Notes: generated by a model from the letters alone, not told the origin. Counted from the stretch's first letter, positions 34,153 through 43,378 are shown. The stretch: 64,000 bases of DNA from Parablautia intestinalis (GCA_003612395.1 RAYQ01000011.1:62001-126000), one strand, 5' to 3'. Program-made: numbers and translations.

Positions 34153-36018
34153 ATGCCAAACAACAAAAAAAAAGATAGTTTTATAATGCAGGCGGGGATT
34201 CTGGCTTCGGCCGGAATCATCGTCCGTATTATCGGACTTCTGTACAATACGCCGCTTGTAGCGATTATCGGAGATGAAGGAAACGGATATTATAACAGCG
34301 CTTACTATGCGTACAGTATTATCCTGCTGATTTCCTCCTACAGCATTCCATCTGCCGTATCTAAGGTAATTGCCCAGAGGCTTGCAACAAAGGAATATCG
34401 AAATGCGCACAGGATCTTTTGTTGCGCTTTTATTTATGTGCTGGTAGTAGGTAGTATTGCCAGCTTATTTGTGTTTTTCGGAGCAGGACTTTTAGTGGAA
34501 ATGGAAAGCGCTATTTTTCCCCTTAAGATATTGGCTCCGACCATTTTTTTCAGTGGTATACTGGGGGTTTTACGGGGATATTTCCAGGCCCACAAAACTA
34601 TGGTGCAGACCTCCGTATCTCAAATTATAGAACAGCTTGCTAATGCCGGGGCCAGCATCGGTATGGCATATCTTCTGGTGCAGACGGTGGCAGATAAGGA
34701 TGCCACAACCAGGGCTTCCTACGGTGCCGCAGGCGGAACCATGGGAACGGGAGCGGGAGTATTGGCGGGCCTTTTGTTTATGGCAGGAGTCTATGCCCTT
34801 AACCGTAAGACGATTAAACGAAGAATAGAACGGGATAAAAACCATGAGGATGAGTCATACAAAGATATTTTTAAGATGATTCTGCTGGTGGTAACGCCCT
34901 TTATTATAAGTACGGGTATTTATAACGTAAATACTTTTCTTGACAATAATATTTATCAGAGAATTATGATGGAAGTAAGGAATCTGGAGGAAGCTATTGT
35001 AGCTACCGATTTAAGTACTGTGGCTAAGGGGACGAAGATTTCCAATATACCAATTGCGCTGGCTTCCGCTATGGCCACTGCACTTATACCTGGTATTTCC
35101 AGCGACTTTGTACAGGGAGATTTAAAGGGTGTGCGCGGAAAGGTAGCCAAGGCGGTGAAGGTAACGATGCTGATATCTATTCCCTGTGCGGTGGGGCTCG
35201 GGGTACTGGCAAAGCCAGTTATGATGGTGATTTTTCATCAGCCTGAAACCCTTGAAATTTCATCTGTACTGCTTTCGTGCATGTCGGTCAGTGTTATTTT
35301 TTATTCCTTATCTACTTTAACCCAAGCGATTTTGCAGTCCATTGGAAGGATGAAGACGCCGATTATAAATGCCCTGGCGGCAGTGATCATTCATGCAGGG
35401 GTGATGGTGGCAATGATGCTCCTTATGGATGAAAAATACAGTCTTTATTACTATGTATTTGCAACCGTGCTGTATTCTTTTATTTTGTGCATTTTAAACC
35501 AGATTGCAGTACACCGCTATCTGAAATACAGCCAGGAGATAACCAAAACCTTTTTCATACCGGTGATTGCCGCCGGGATTATGGGAGGAACAGTATATGG
35601 CGTGTATCAGGGACTTTATTTCCTGTGCAAAATAAATATTGCGGCACTGGCCGCCGCTATTATAGTGGGGGCAGCAGTTTACTTTGTGCTGGTAATACAC
35701 TGGAGGGCTGTGTCCGAGGCAGAAATGCGCGGTATGCCTAAGGGGCACATGATGATTGCCATTGCGAAAAAGATGGGTATTTTAAAAAGAGATACGGAGA
35801 AAAAGAAGAAAGGCTCAGGGAAAAAGAAAACTTCATCTGCCAAAAAGAAAACAGCGCAAAAACAGGTTGTGGCGAAAGAAAAGGCCCCAGGAGATAAAAA
35901 GAAATTTGTAGAGCAGGCAGATAGTGTCGGTGTGGGAAGAAATCAGAAAATAAGTGAAAAATGGGATAAAGATTACCTGGACATGGAATTGGATGACAAT
36001 TACTGGCTTGATGATTAG
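34153..36018 (+). CDS. SpoVB/MurJ-type polysaccharide flippase with lysine-rich tail
   Basis: The 621-residue protein has fourteen or so helices of the MOP superfamily. The N-terminal family pattern is GILASAGIIVRIIGLLYNTP, with ISSYSIPSAVSKVIAQRL and the later IPIALASAMATALIPGIS. SpoVB-like proteins move lipid-linked peptidoglycan precursors across the membrane. The last 100 residues are unusual: a cytoplasmic tail very rich in lysine (KKKKGSGKKKTSSAKKKT) ending in an acidic DMELDDNYWLDD patch. The gene starts 21 bp after glgA and may be co-transcribed with it. Confidence 0.85.
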   Translation: MPNNKKKDSFIMQAGILASAGIIVRIIGLLYNTPLVAIIGDEGNGYYNSAYYAYSIILLISSYSIPSAVSKVIAQRLATKEYRNAHRIFCCAFIYVLVVGSIASLFVFFGAGLLVEMESAIFPLKILAPTIFFSGILGVLRGYFQAHKTMVQTSVSQIIEQLANAGASIGMAYLLVQTVADKDATTRASYGAAGGTMGTGAGVLAGLLFMAGVYALNRKTIKRRIERDKNHEDESYKDIFKMILLVVTPFIISTGIYNVNTFLDNNIYQRIMMEVRNLEEAIVATDLSTVAKGTKISNIPIALASAMATALIPGISSDFVQGDLKGVRGKVAKAVKVTMLISIPCAVGLGVLAKPVMMVIFHQPETLEISSVLLSCMSVSVIFYSLSTLTQAILQSIGRMKTPIINALAAVIIHAGVMVAMMLLMDEKYSLYYYVFATVLYSFILCILNQIAVHRYLKYSQEITKTFFIPVIAAGIMGGTVYGVYQGLYFLCKINIAALAAAIIVGAAVYFVLVIHWRAVSEAEMRGMPKGHMMIAIAKKMGILKRDTEKKKKGSGKKKTSSAKKKTAQKQVVAKEKAPGDKKKFVEQADSVGVGRNQKISEKWDKDYLDMELDDNYWLDD

Positions 36019-36034
36019 TGTGAAAAAGAGATTA

Positions 36035-36141
36035 AGATTTTTTAAGACGTCAAAAGACGCCGCCTAAGAAAATCTAAGTCATCTCCGGAAGAATCGCGAG
36101 GCGATTCTTCATCCGGATTTGCGTTGCCGCGCGGCGGCAAC
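36035..36141. repeat. Three consecutive hairpins between the flippase and next gene
   Basis: Hairpin 1 (36035-36075) pairs AGATTTT with AAAATCT. Hairpin 2 (36084-36117) pairs TCCGG and GAATCGC with GCGATTC and CCGGA. Hairpin 3 (36123-36141) is GTTGCCGC-GCG-GCGGCAAC. No T-run follows, so this is a structured leader or a repeat cluster rather than a plain terminator. Confidence 0.6.
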
Positions 36142-36189
36142 ATGGGGATTAATTGAAAATAGCTGGAAAGATTTTGAGGAAGGGTTTCT

Positions 36190-36912
36190 ATGGGAAGAAT
36201 CATAAAGAATGCTGTACTTACCGTTATCATTTTAACATTGGGAATCTGCACGGCCCTCCTGGTATATTTGCATTTTTTTGTATCAGGGGATAGCGATTTT
36301 ACAGGGGAATGGGTGGCAAATCCGGATGTATCGCAGCAGGCGGCGGTTACAGCCCTTGACTGGCTTAAGGATATAGAAGCCGTATCTGTCTCCCTTGAGG
36401 ATATGGAGATCTATATGCAGAACCTGACAATTCAGATAAGTTTGACCATGGAACAGTCAGGGGGCCTTAAGGGAACCTTCCGGTGTGATATCCTGCCGGA
36501 GGATTATGATGCCTTAAGGCAGACGGCTTATGAGGGGTTTGCGGCAGGCTTTCGTGAGCTTTTGGGAGAGAGACTGCGTATGGCCGGATATACGGGAGAT
36601 ACCAGTCAGGAGGGTGTTGAAGCGCTTGTGGCTGAGAGTTTCGGGATGCCTACTGTTTCTTATCTGATGTCTTATGGTCCGGCGCTGATACCTTCTATAG
36701 AAGAACTGCAGGCACAATATGCCGGCAGCGGCACTTACGAAGTGAGGGAAGATATTTTAGTCAGGCAGTTTGAGGCCGGGGGAGCGTCTGTCATAAAAGA
36801 GGAATATTATATCCGGAAAGGGGAGAGCCTTATTCTGCTGAAAGAAGCGGGGACAGGATCTTACGATTCTTTTTTTGGCCAGTACCCCATAGTGTATACC
36901 TTGAAAAAATAA
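36190..36912 (+). CDS. Membrane-anchored protein of unknown function
   Basis: 240 residues with one N-terminal helix (IIKNAVLTVIILTLGICTALLVYL) and an outside domain. The outside part shows beta-rich stretches (LTIQISLTMEQSGGLKGTF; TYEVREDILVRQFE; EYYIRKGESLILLKEAGT). I do not recognise a family. It lies just before a D,D-carboxypeptidase gene, 63 bp apart on the same strand, so a cell-wall-related role is possible but not shown. ATG 36190 follows AGGAAGGG. Confidence 0.7.
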   Translation: MGRIIKNAVLTVIILTLGICTALLVYLHFFVSGDSDFTGEWVANPDVSQQAAVTALDWLKDIEAVSVSLEDMEIYMQNLTIQISLTMEQSGGLKGTFRCDILPEDYDALRQTAYEGFAAGFRELLGERLRMAGYTGDTSQEGVEALVAESFGMPTVSYLMSYGPALIPSIEELQAQYAGSGTYEVREDILVRQFEAGGASVIKEEYYIRKGESLILLKEAGTGSYDSFFGQYPIVYTLKK

Positions 36913-36975
36913 GGATTGTTGGCGGCTGCCTGAAACAAATATGAAGGTAAGGAATTTGGAGACTTAGAAGGGAGC

Positions 36976-38424
36976 ATGGTGATTGGGATGAACACAATTT
37001 TACAGAAAACAGGTTTCCTCATATTAACGGTACTTTTGGTAAGTTTCATGCTGCCTGTCAGGGTATGGGCAAGTTTCGAGATTCCCGGCACCTGTCAGGT
37101 ACAGACAGATAGCGGCGCTGCAGATACGGTGAAAACCCTGGACTACAGCTATGCCCATAATACGTACCTTTCTCTGAGAGATATGGCGATGGTTCTTAAG
37201 GATACGGAGAAATCTTTTTCTCTGGAAATTACCCAAAATTCTGTTTCACTGACCACAGAAGCTGTATATACGCCGACAGGAACAGAGAATTCTTCCTGGG
37301 AAAGTGATGAAAATCCGGACATTCCCCTGCGGCGGAACGAATTTCAGATAAATGGACAAAAAGCGGTTTATCACACGCTGATTACAAGGCTGCCATCCGG
37401 AGATTACGATTGCTTTATGATGACCACAGATTTGGCCATGCTACTGGATGTTACCATTATTTCTTCCGAAGAAGGTCTTTTGTGGGTGGATACGAAGGAG
37501 CCTTTTTATGCTTCGCCTGCCGATTTAGAGGATGCCGGTTATTTCTACGGAGTCAACGGCGTGCTGGTGGGGGATGCCACTACCGGAGATGTGTTTTTTG
37601 CATATCAGTCCGATGAACCTTATCCCATCGCCAGTACTTCCAAGCTTATGACCTGCCTTCTGACCATGGAGGCCATATCTTCCGGACAGATTACCCCTTC
37701 GCAGTCCGTAATCATCTCTGATGCAGTGGAAAGACTGGCAGCATCAAGTGATGGGGTAATTCCTTTAAAAGCAGGAGATGAGATTACCATTCAGGAGCTT
37801 ATGACCGGCCTTCTTCTGCCCTCCAGCAACGAATGCGCGCTATGCCTTGCGCAAACCATTGCCGGTTCGGAGGAAGCCTTTGTACAAATGATGAACCATA
37901 AGGCCGGCGAGCTGGGGCTTTCCCAGGCAGTCTTTTATAACAGTCACGGGCTGCCTTCCTATACGGAAGATCCCATTTCCTCAAAGCGGCAGAACCGCAT
38001 GAGCGCAGAGGATATGTTTCGGCTCTCGTCCTATCTTTTAGAGGTTTATCCTCAGGTTACAGAAATCACTTCCATGAAGGAAACGACCCTGGAATCTCTG
38101 GATTTTAAAGTACAAAACGGAAATCCCCTTCTGTATAATATGTCTCAGGTTACAGGCTTAAAAACAGGAACTACCAATAAAGCGGGCGCATGCCTGGTCA
38201 CCTCGTTAACTGTAGAAGATGAGGGACAGACGCATGATTTGGTTGTGGTTGTTCTAGGAAGCGAGGACTCTATGGAGCGGGGACGGATATCGGGGTTACT
38301 GGCCAGATATGCGATACAGGCTTTCTATGAAGGGCCGGAAATTGACAGGGAGTCTTTAGAAAATCTGCCTGTAAATGCGCAGGCGGCAGTGGACCGTATT
38401 ATCAGGGATGCCATGAAGCGATAA
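36976..38424 (+). CDS. D-alanyl-D-alanine carboxypeptidase (peptidase S11) with N-terminal extension
   Basis: The 482-residue protein has a signal peptide (GFLILTVLLVSFMLPVRVWA). Residues about 35-175 form an extra domain with a copper-amine-oxidase-like stalk pattern (TYLSLRDMAMVLKDTEKSFS). Residues from about 185 are the S11 domain: S220-T-S-K223, the SxN motif in LLPSSNECAL, and KTGTT. It trims the terminal D-Ala of peptidoglycan stem peptides. The usual C-terminal PBP5 domain and membrane anchor are absent. The start could be ATG 36976, GTG 36979 or ATG 36988. Confidence 0.9.
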   Translation: MVIGMNTILQKTGFLILTVLLVSFMLPVRVWASFEIPGTCQVQTDSGAADTVKTLDYSYAHNTYLSLRDMAMVLKDTEKSFSLEITQNSVSLTTEAVYTPTGTENSSWESDENPDIPLRRNEFQINGQKAVYHTLITRLPSGDYDCFMMTTDLAMLLDVTIISSEEGLLWVDTKEPFYASPADLEDAGYFYGVNGVLVGDATTGDVFFAYQSDEPYPIASTSKLMTCLLTMEAISSGQITPSQSVIISDAVERLAASSDGVIPLKAGDEITIQELMTGLLLPSSNECALCLAQTIAGSEEAFVQMMNHKAGELGLSQAVFYNSHGLPSYTEDPISSKRQNRMSAEDMFRLSSYLLEVYPQVTEITSMKETTLESLDFKVQNGNPLLYNMSQVTGLKTGTTNKAGACLVTSLTVEDEGQTHDLVVVVLGSEDSMERGRISGLLARYAIQAFYEGPEIDRESLENLPVNAQAAVDRIIRDAMKR

Positions 38425-38477
38425 GACAGGCAGGAACCGTAAAAACAGCAGCCCGGCAGGATGGAAACCCTGATGCT
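38425..38477. other. Short spacer after the carboxypeptidase gene
   Basis: No gene or clear terminator is seen here. It leads into the AraC remnant on the opposite strand. Confidence 0.4.
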
Positions 38478-38642
38478 TAAGGGCCTGCGTCATGGCGTGT
38501 CCAGGCACGGTATTGGGAGGGAGTAGCGCCCGTATTTTTTGAACTGCCGCATAAAATGCAGGTCGGTTTCATACTCGCAAAAAAGGCTTAACTGGTAGAT
38601 ACTCATGTCTGTTGTAGTCAGGTAAAATTTTGCAAGGGCTAC
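38478..38642 (-). pseudogene. C-terminal remnant of an AraC family regulator
   Basis: On the minus strand the translation YLTTTDMSIYQLSLFCEYE, then LHFMRQFKKY, then in a shifted frame GATPSQYRAWTRHD matches the second helix-turn-helix of AraC proteins, whose usual ending is FKKYFGVTPSQYR. A single frame change occurs within FKKY/GATPS near 38540. The rest of the gene is missing. Confidence 0.65.
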
Positions 38643-38690
38643 TTGAGAGCTGCCATGGCCTCAAGTTTTAAATTTCTGGTGGCTCTCAAG
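38642..38690. repeat. Inverted repeat beside the AraC remnant
   Basis: CTTGAGAGCTGCCA (38642-38655) and TGGTGGCTCTCAAG (38677-38690) pair in 12 of 14 positions. It abuts the end of the AraC fragment and may mark the deletion boundary or be a terminator remnant. From 38691 to 38879 nothing else is recognised. Confidence 0.5.
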
Positions 38691-38879
38691 CTTTAGAATA
38701 ATCAATTGGGAAGTTTACGAATAGTTTTCGCATTCCCATCGTACTATTCCCAGACAGGAATGGGCGTATTTTGAAAATGTTTATGCTAAGTATAGAAGGG
38801 ATATATGCAGTTAAATATTATAGAAATTAATGTGTTTCAATGCGTTCTAAACGCTCTTCTTTGAGTGGCGATCCATCTG

Positions 38880-39734
38880 CTACGAGCTGTACCGGGCATA
38901 TTTTTTGGGGGAAATGCCTACTGCCTTTGTAAATGCCTTGAAAAAAGCGCTGTAATCTGTGAAGCCGCTTTTTTCATAAGCGGTCATGACACTGACGCCA
39001 TCGCTTAAGAGAGATTTGGCGATACTGATTCGTCTTGCCGTGATGTATTTATTGATGGTGGTGCCGGTTGCGGATTTAAAAATCCGGCATATATAAGACT
39101 CGCTTAAAAAAAATTCTTTGGACAGCTCTGATAATGTCAGGGGAGAAGATATATTCTGATTGATGTAGCTTAAAATATCATCCACGTGATGATTGCAGAC
39201 AGAATTATCAGGCTCTGTAGGTAAAGGGCCTGTCAGAGAAAGCCGGTTAACTAAAATTAGAAGCTCCATGAACGCCGCCTTTTCATAGATATCGCTGGCA
39301 TAACCGTCCGCAACGATAATCTTATTGATATAGTACAGGAAACGGTTTTGCTTCTCTTTGCTCAGAGAAATTCTGTGGCAGAAGGAATCAGACCTTTGAG
39401 AAAAGCAGGCGTCTAAGTTCGTTTTACAGGAGGAAAGCTGCTTCGGATATTCAGGGTGAATAGACAGGACAATACGTTCATGGGTTGTCTTATCCGCCCG
39501 GGTTATTTTGTGACTTTCATATTGATTGATGACAAACAAATCTCCGGGTTCAATGGCATAGAGCTTATTGTCGATCAAAAACTGTTTTCCGCCTGATACG
39601 GAATAATAAAGTTCATAGCAATTATGGATATGCATATCCATTGTCTTTTCTTCTTTATACAAATGTGCGATGGCAAAGGTATGAGCCGCCGCGCATTGGT
39701 CAATTGCCTGCTGGCAGGAATATAATTCGTTCAT
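38880..39734 (-). CDS. AraC family regulator with cupin sensor domain
   Basis: About 284 residues. The N-terminal cupin (HIHNCYELYYSVSGGKQFLI; YAIEPGDLFVINQYESHKI) binds the effector. The C-terminal double helix-turn-helix is complete (PLTLSELSKEFFLSESYICRIF; VMTAYEKSGFTDYSAFFKAF; GISPKKYARY). ATG 39734 follows GGAGG. It is divergent from kduI, the usual position of a local regulator of uronate catabolism, so control of kduI/kduD is the simplest inference. The 300-bp spacer holds a TATAAT box near 39917. Confidence 0.85.
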   Translation of the reverse strand: MNELYSCQQAIDQCAAAHTFAIAHLYKEEKTMDMHIHNCYELYYSVSGGKQFLIDNKLYAIEPGDLFVINQYESHKITRADKTTHERIVLSIHPEYPKQLSSCKTNLDACFSQRSDSFCHRISLSKEKQNRFLYYINKIIVADGYASDIYEKAAFMELLILVNRLSLTGPLPTEPDNSVCNHHVDDILSYINQNISSPLTLSELSKEFFLSESYICRIFKSATGTTINKYITARRISIAKSLLSDGVSVMTAYEKSGFTDYSAFFKAFTKAVGISPKKYARYSS

Positions 39735-40036
39735 ATTAATCCTCCATATCTCCAACAGCCCGCAAATTTGGTCCGGGGCACAAATTTAGGGTTGATAAAA
39801 TCAGCCGGCCGTATCAGTTATAAAGTGTGACAACTCTTGTTATTATTATAAATAAAAAGTTCAATATTTTCAATGTTAATAAAAATATTTGAAAAGGCAT
39901 AGATAATCTGTTTCTGTATAATAATCTGTAAGAACAAATTACCATGTAATTGAAACCTGCAAATCATGAAAGAGTGCAGACAGATTTGCGCTTTGATCAC
40001 ACGGTACACTGTAAAGAAGAAAGGATGGATGAAGAA

Positions 40037-40897
40037 ATGGAATTAAGGACGGCTGCTTCACCCAAGGATATGAAGCATTACACAACACAGAGACTGCGGG
40101 AAGAATTTTTGATTCAGGATTTATTTCTGCCCGGGCAGATCAGGATGGTATATAGCCATGTTGACAGGATTATCACAGGGGGAGCGGTTCCGGTTCATCC
40201 CCTTAAGCTGACGGCAGGGGTTGAACTGTGTGCGGAATATTTCCTGCAAAGGAGAGAGATGGGCGTTATCAACGTGGGAGGACCGGGAACAATTACCGTT
40301 GACGGAAAAGAATATCAGACAGGCTACAAGGAGGGCATGTACATTGGAATGGGAGCAAAGGGCATTGCTTTTGCAAGCATGGATGCGGAGGAGCCGGCTA
40401 AGTTTTATATAATCAGCGCTCCTGCCCATAAAACATATCCCACCGTTTTGATTAAGCCGGAGGGAACAACGGAGGAAGGTGTTGTGATCGTGAAGGATAA
40501 AAACAAAGTGGAGATGGGAGCTTTGGAGGACGCAAACCACAGGGTTATCTGCAAGTATATTCTTCCGGGTCAGGTAGAGAGCTGTCAGCTGGTAATGGGA
40601 ATGACAAAGCTTGCCCCCGGAAGCGTATGGAACACTATGCCATGCCACACCCACGACAGACGTATGGAGGTATATCTTTACTTTGAGATGCCGGAGGATG
40701 CAATTGTGATGCATTATATGGGAGAGCCTGATGAAACAAGGCATATTGTGATGAGAAATGAGGAAGCAGTTATCTCGCCAAGCTGGTCGATCCACGCAGG
40801 ATGCGGCACCAGAGCCTACACCTTCATATGGGGAATGGTGGGAGAAAACCAGGCTTTTGATGATATGGACAATGTGGAGATGAAGGATTTGCAGTAA
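40037..40897 (+). CDS. kduI: 5-dehydro-4-deoxy-D-glucuronate isomerase
   Basis: 286 residues; starts MELRTAASPKDMKHY, the usual KduI opening, which decides for ATG 40037 over ATG 40025. The two cupin halves are present with metal-binding HTHDRRMEVYLYFE and an upstream PVHPLKL. KduI converts 5-keto-4-deoxyuronate (from unsaturated uronic acids of pectin or glycosaminoglycans) to 3-deoxy-D-glycero-2,5-hexodiulosonate. kduD follows 90 bp downstream. Expression is probably controlled by the divergent AraC gene. Confidence 0.95.
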   Translation: MELRTAASPKDMKHYTTQRLREEFLIQDLFLPGQIRMVYSHVDRIITGGAVPVHPLKLTAGVELCAEYFLQRREMGVINVGGPGTITVDGKEYQTGYKEGMYIGMGAKGIAFASMDAEEPAKFYIISAPAHKTYPTVLIKPEGTTEEGVVIVKDKNKVEMGALEDANHRVICKYILPGQVESCQLVMGMTKLAPGSVWNTMPCHTHDRRMEVYLYFEMPEDAIVMHYMGEPDETRHIVMRNEEAVISPSWSIHAGCGTRAYTFIWGMVGENQAFDDMDNVEMKDLQ

Positions 40898-40986
40898 AAA
40901 TGTAACGGTCCGCTCAGGTCTGCGCATTAACTGCGCAGACTGTGAGAACATGATCCAGGAGTGCAAAATTGAAAGGAGAAAAAGCA

Positions 40987-41793
40987 ATGAGTGATTTTAT
41001 GAAGAAGTTTTCCCTGGAAGGTAAGGTAGCGCTGATCACAGGAGCATCCTACGGAATAGGATTTGCTATTGCATCGGCTTATGCCGGGGCTGGGGCCGTG
41101 ATTGTTTTTAATGATATCAGGCAGGAGCTGGTTGACAAGGGACTTGCGGCTTATGAAGAAAAAGGCATCAAAGCCCACGGCTATGTGTGCGATGTGACAG
41201 ACGAAACCCAGGTACAGGCTATGGTAACGCAGATTGAAAAGGAAGTGGGCGTCATTGATATTCTTGTAAACAATGCAGGTATCATTAAGCGTATTCCCAT
41301 GTGTGATATGACGGCGGAACAATTCCGTCAGGTAATTGACGTTGACTTAAACGCTCCTTTTATTGTATCGAAAGCGGTTATTCCAAGTATGATCAAAAAA
41401 GGACATGGAAAAATTATCAATATCTGCTCTATGATGAGCGAGCTTGGACGGGAGACTGTGTCTGCATATGCGGCTGCCAAGGGCGGACTTAAGATGCTGA
41501 CAAGGAATATTGCCTCCGAATATGGCGAATTCAACATTCAGTGTAACGGAATCGGACCGGGCTATATCGCAACACCTCAGACTGCACCGCTGCGTGAAAT
41601 CCGGCCGGATGGTTCAAGGCATCCCTTTGACCAGTTTATTCTTGCCAAGACACCGGCAGCGCGTTGGGGCGTGACGGAGGATCTGCAGGGACCGGCCGTA
41701 TTTTTGGCATCTGAAGCATCCGATTTCGTAAATGGACATGTACTTTATGTGGATGGCGGTATTCTGGCATATATTGGAAAACAGCCGCAATAA
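40987..41793 (+). CDS. kduD: KduD-type SDR, 2-dehydro-3-deoxy-D-gluconate 5-dehydrogenase / gluconate 5-dehydrogenase
   Basis: 268 residues; classical SDR with TGASYGIG, NNAG, and Y-x-x-x-K in SAYAAAKGGLKML. The long C-terminal lobe (GPGYIATPQTAPLREIRPDG) is typical of gluconate 5-dehydrogenase/KduD proteins. With KduI it reduces the diketo sugar to 2-keto-3-deoxygluconate. ATG 40987 follows AAAGGAGAAA. kduI and kduD are the only uronate catabolic genes here; kdgK and kdgA are not in the window. Confidence 0.88.
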   Translation: MSDFMKKFSLEGKVALITGASYGIGFAIASAYAGAGAVIVFNDIRQELVDKGLAAYEEKGIKAHGYVCDVTDETQVQAMVTQIEKEVGVIDILVNNAGIIKRIPMCDMTAEQFRQVIDVDLNAPFIVSKAVIPSMIKKGHGKIINICSMMSELGRETVSAYAAAKGGLKMLTRNIASEYGEFNIQCNGIGPGYIATPQTAPLREIRPDGSRHPFDQFILAKTPAARWGVTEDLQGPAVFLASEASDFVNGHVLYVDGGILAYIGKQPQ

Positions 41794-41876
41794 ATTTTTC
41801 AGGGAGTATTACATTGGCACAGCGCTTTAAGGGTTAAGAGCGCTGTGCGAAAATGCAAAAGGCAGGAGAGATACGC

Positions 41877-42075
41877 TTATCTGATACAGATTTTTATCCA
41901 GCTGTCTTTCGCCCTGACTAAAATCCGGTATATTTCATGTTCCCAGGCGGTCTTAAGCCGGGGATCCGTAATGGGAATACATTCTGTTTTCAGGTATTGG
42001 GCGCCTGTTATGCGTAAAGCCGCAATTTCGCCAATCTGAAAGAGCAGCTCATCCGGACTTTTTGGGGATAAGCTG
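41877..42075 (-). other. Unassigned coding-like fragment, minus strand
   Basis: On the minus strand the frame reads LSPKSPDELLFQIGEIAALR and then ITGAQYLKTECIPITDPRL before ending KDSWIKICIR and a stop. The amino-acid make-up is protein-like, but I do not recognise it and it has no start of its own: it is cut off at about 42080 where the IS3 fragment begins. It may be the 3' end of a gene interrupted by the insertion sequence. Confidence 0.3.
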
Positions 42076-42080
42076 ACAGG

Positions 42081-42429
42081 CCCGGACAGAAGATGGTAAG
42101 TGACATCACTTACATCCCGACGGATGAAGGCTGGCTCTACCTTGCCGGCGTCATGGATCTGTGCGGGAATAAGATCATCGGTATATCCATGGACGGACGT
42201 ATGACAAAAGAACTTGTGATAGCTGCCCTGAAAGATGCTGTGCGGCATACGCGGTCAGCTGAGGGTTGTACCCTGCACTCCGACAGGGGAAGCCGGTATT
42301 GTTCCCTGGATTATCAGGCACTTGCAAAAGAACACGGTTTCATCAGCAGTATTCGAATATATATGGATATTTTATAACCGTAAGCGTATCCACGAGGCAA
42401 ACGGCTATCTGACGCCGAAGGACTACTGA
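42081..42429 (+). pseudogene. IS3-family transposase (OrfB) remnant
   Basis: The frame opens in the integrase core (DITYIPTDEGWLYLAGVMDL; TLHSDRGSRYCSLDYQALA), covering the first two acidic residues of the DDE triad. At about 42350 the reading frame jumps by a deletion to the protein end (FEYIWIFYNRKRIHEANGYL then TPKDY). The third catalytic residue, the N-terminus and OrfA are missing. A possible right end of the element (GTGTCTATGCTGGCGGGGAC) lies near 42590-42610. It is inactive. Confidence 0.8.
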
Positions 42430-42854
42430 CGTAGACACCAGAAAGATTTGAAAGCGGCATAGCAGCTTTTGAATAAGTCGTCACACAGGCACAGCGGGCA
42501 AGAGAAAAATCGTTCCGCTATCCTGCGAAGATGAAAAAACCAGAAAAAACGAGCCAAACTAAGAACCGGATAGAATCCTTTCGTTTAAGGTGTCTATGCT
42601 GGCGGGGACGGGTCACCTGCTTGTATGCCCGTAAATCAAGACTTTTTTGAGATAATCAACCATTTTCTTGTATAATTGGATATAAATTGTCTTATAGCTA
42701 AAAAGAGTTATGTGATGTAATTCTTGCACTGGCATCTGGAAATATTGGTGAAAAGGAAATCTTACAATGGATTATTGAACATCAACAATAAACGTTTGAT
42801 ATTTGAGAGCGAAATACACCAATTGCACAAACAATGCTAATTGTAAGTTTATTA
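42430..42854. other. IS tail and gene-poor spacer
   Basis: The first 180 bp look like the non-coding tail of the IS3 remnant. Near 42710-42790 a short frame reads LCDVILALASGNIGEKEILQ then WIIEHQQ before a stop; it looks like the last codons of a lost gene. Nothing else is recognised. Confidence 0.35.
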
Positions 42855-42886
42855 GGTCAATCTGCTTTATGTGGATTGGCCTTTTT
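42855..42886 (+). terminator. Rho-independent terminator
   Basis: GGTCAATC and GATTGGCC pair with one G-U step and are followed by TTTTT. A partial dispersed repeat (AATAAGCTGGCTCGAA, about 42891-42906) follows directly. Confidence 0.7.
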
Positions 42887-42932
42887 ATATAAATAAGCTG
42901 GCTCGAAATTAAACTATGAGTGGATCAATGCA

Positions 42933-42981
42933 TTGACTTTAACGACAAAAGTGTTATAATGTACTTGTACATTAAGTACAA
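42933..42981 (+). promoter_or_regulatory. Promoter and overlapping palindromic operators of the GntR/ABC operon
   Basis: TTGACT (42933-42938) and TATAAT (42955-42960) are 16 bases apart. Two palindromes overlap just downstream: AATGTACTTGTACATT (42958-42973) and TTGTAC-ATTAA-GTACAA (42965-42981). They cover the -10 box and the start of transcription, as expected for self-repression by the GntR protein. Confidence 0.75.
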
Positions 42982-43000
42982 TTAGAGAAGAGGCGTGAGG

Positions 43001-43378
43001 ATGGAAATTATTATCAGCAACAACGCAAATAAGCCGATATATGAGCAAATTACATCACAGATAAAGGCAATGATTATGAGTGGAGAACTGCAGGCAGGAG
43101 ATGCAATCCCCTCCATGCGCGCCCTTGCAAGGTCCATTCATGTAAGTGTCATTACCGTTCAGAAAGCCTATGAGGATTTGCAAAGAGATGGTTTTATAGA
43201 AACCACGGTGGGCAGGGGAAGTTTCGTGTCAGCGCAAAATAAAGAATTTTACTTAGAAGAGCAGCAGCGCATTGCTGAGGAACACTTGGCAGCAGCCGCA
43301 GAGATTGGCCAGGCTAACAATATTTCCCTGGAAAAATTGACGGAATTGCTTGCATTATTTTATCAGGAGGACGTATAG
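43001..43378 (+). CDS. GntR family regulator, YtrA subfamily
   Basis: About 125 residues. The winged helix (KPIYEQITSQIKAMIMSGEL; PSMRALARSIHVSVITVQKAYEDL) is followed by only a short helical tail of about 45 residues, which defines the YtrA type. Such regulators repress the ABC exporter operon that they head. ATG 43001 follows AGGCGTGAGG. The stop is followed immediately by the ABC ATPase start. Palindromes over its promoter are its probable binding sites. Confidence 0.9.
   Translation: MEIIISNNANKPIYEQITSQIKAMIMSGELQAGDAIPSMRALARSIHVSVITVQKAYEDLQRDGFIETTVGRGSFVSAQNKEFYLEEQQRIAEEHLAAAAEIGQANNISLEKLTELLALFYQEDV

Noticed and set aside
39950-40036. 25-29 residue N-terminal extension of KduI
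   Set aside because: The family opening MELRTAASPKD fits ATG 40037; the upstream part has no ribosome site and no family match.
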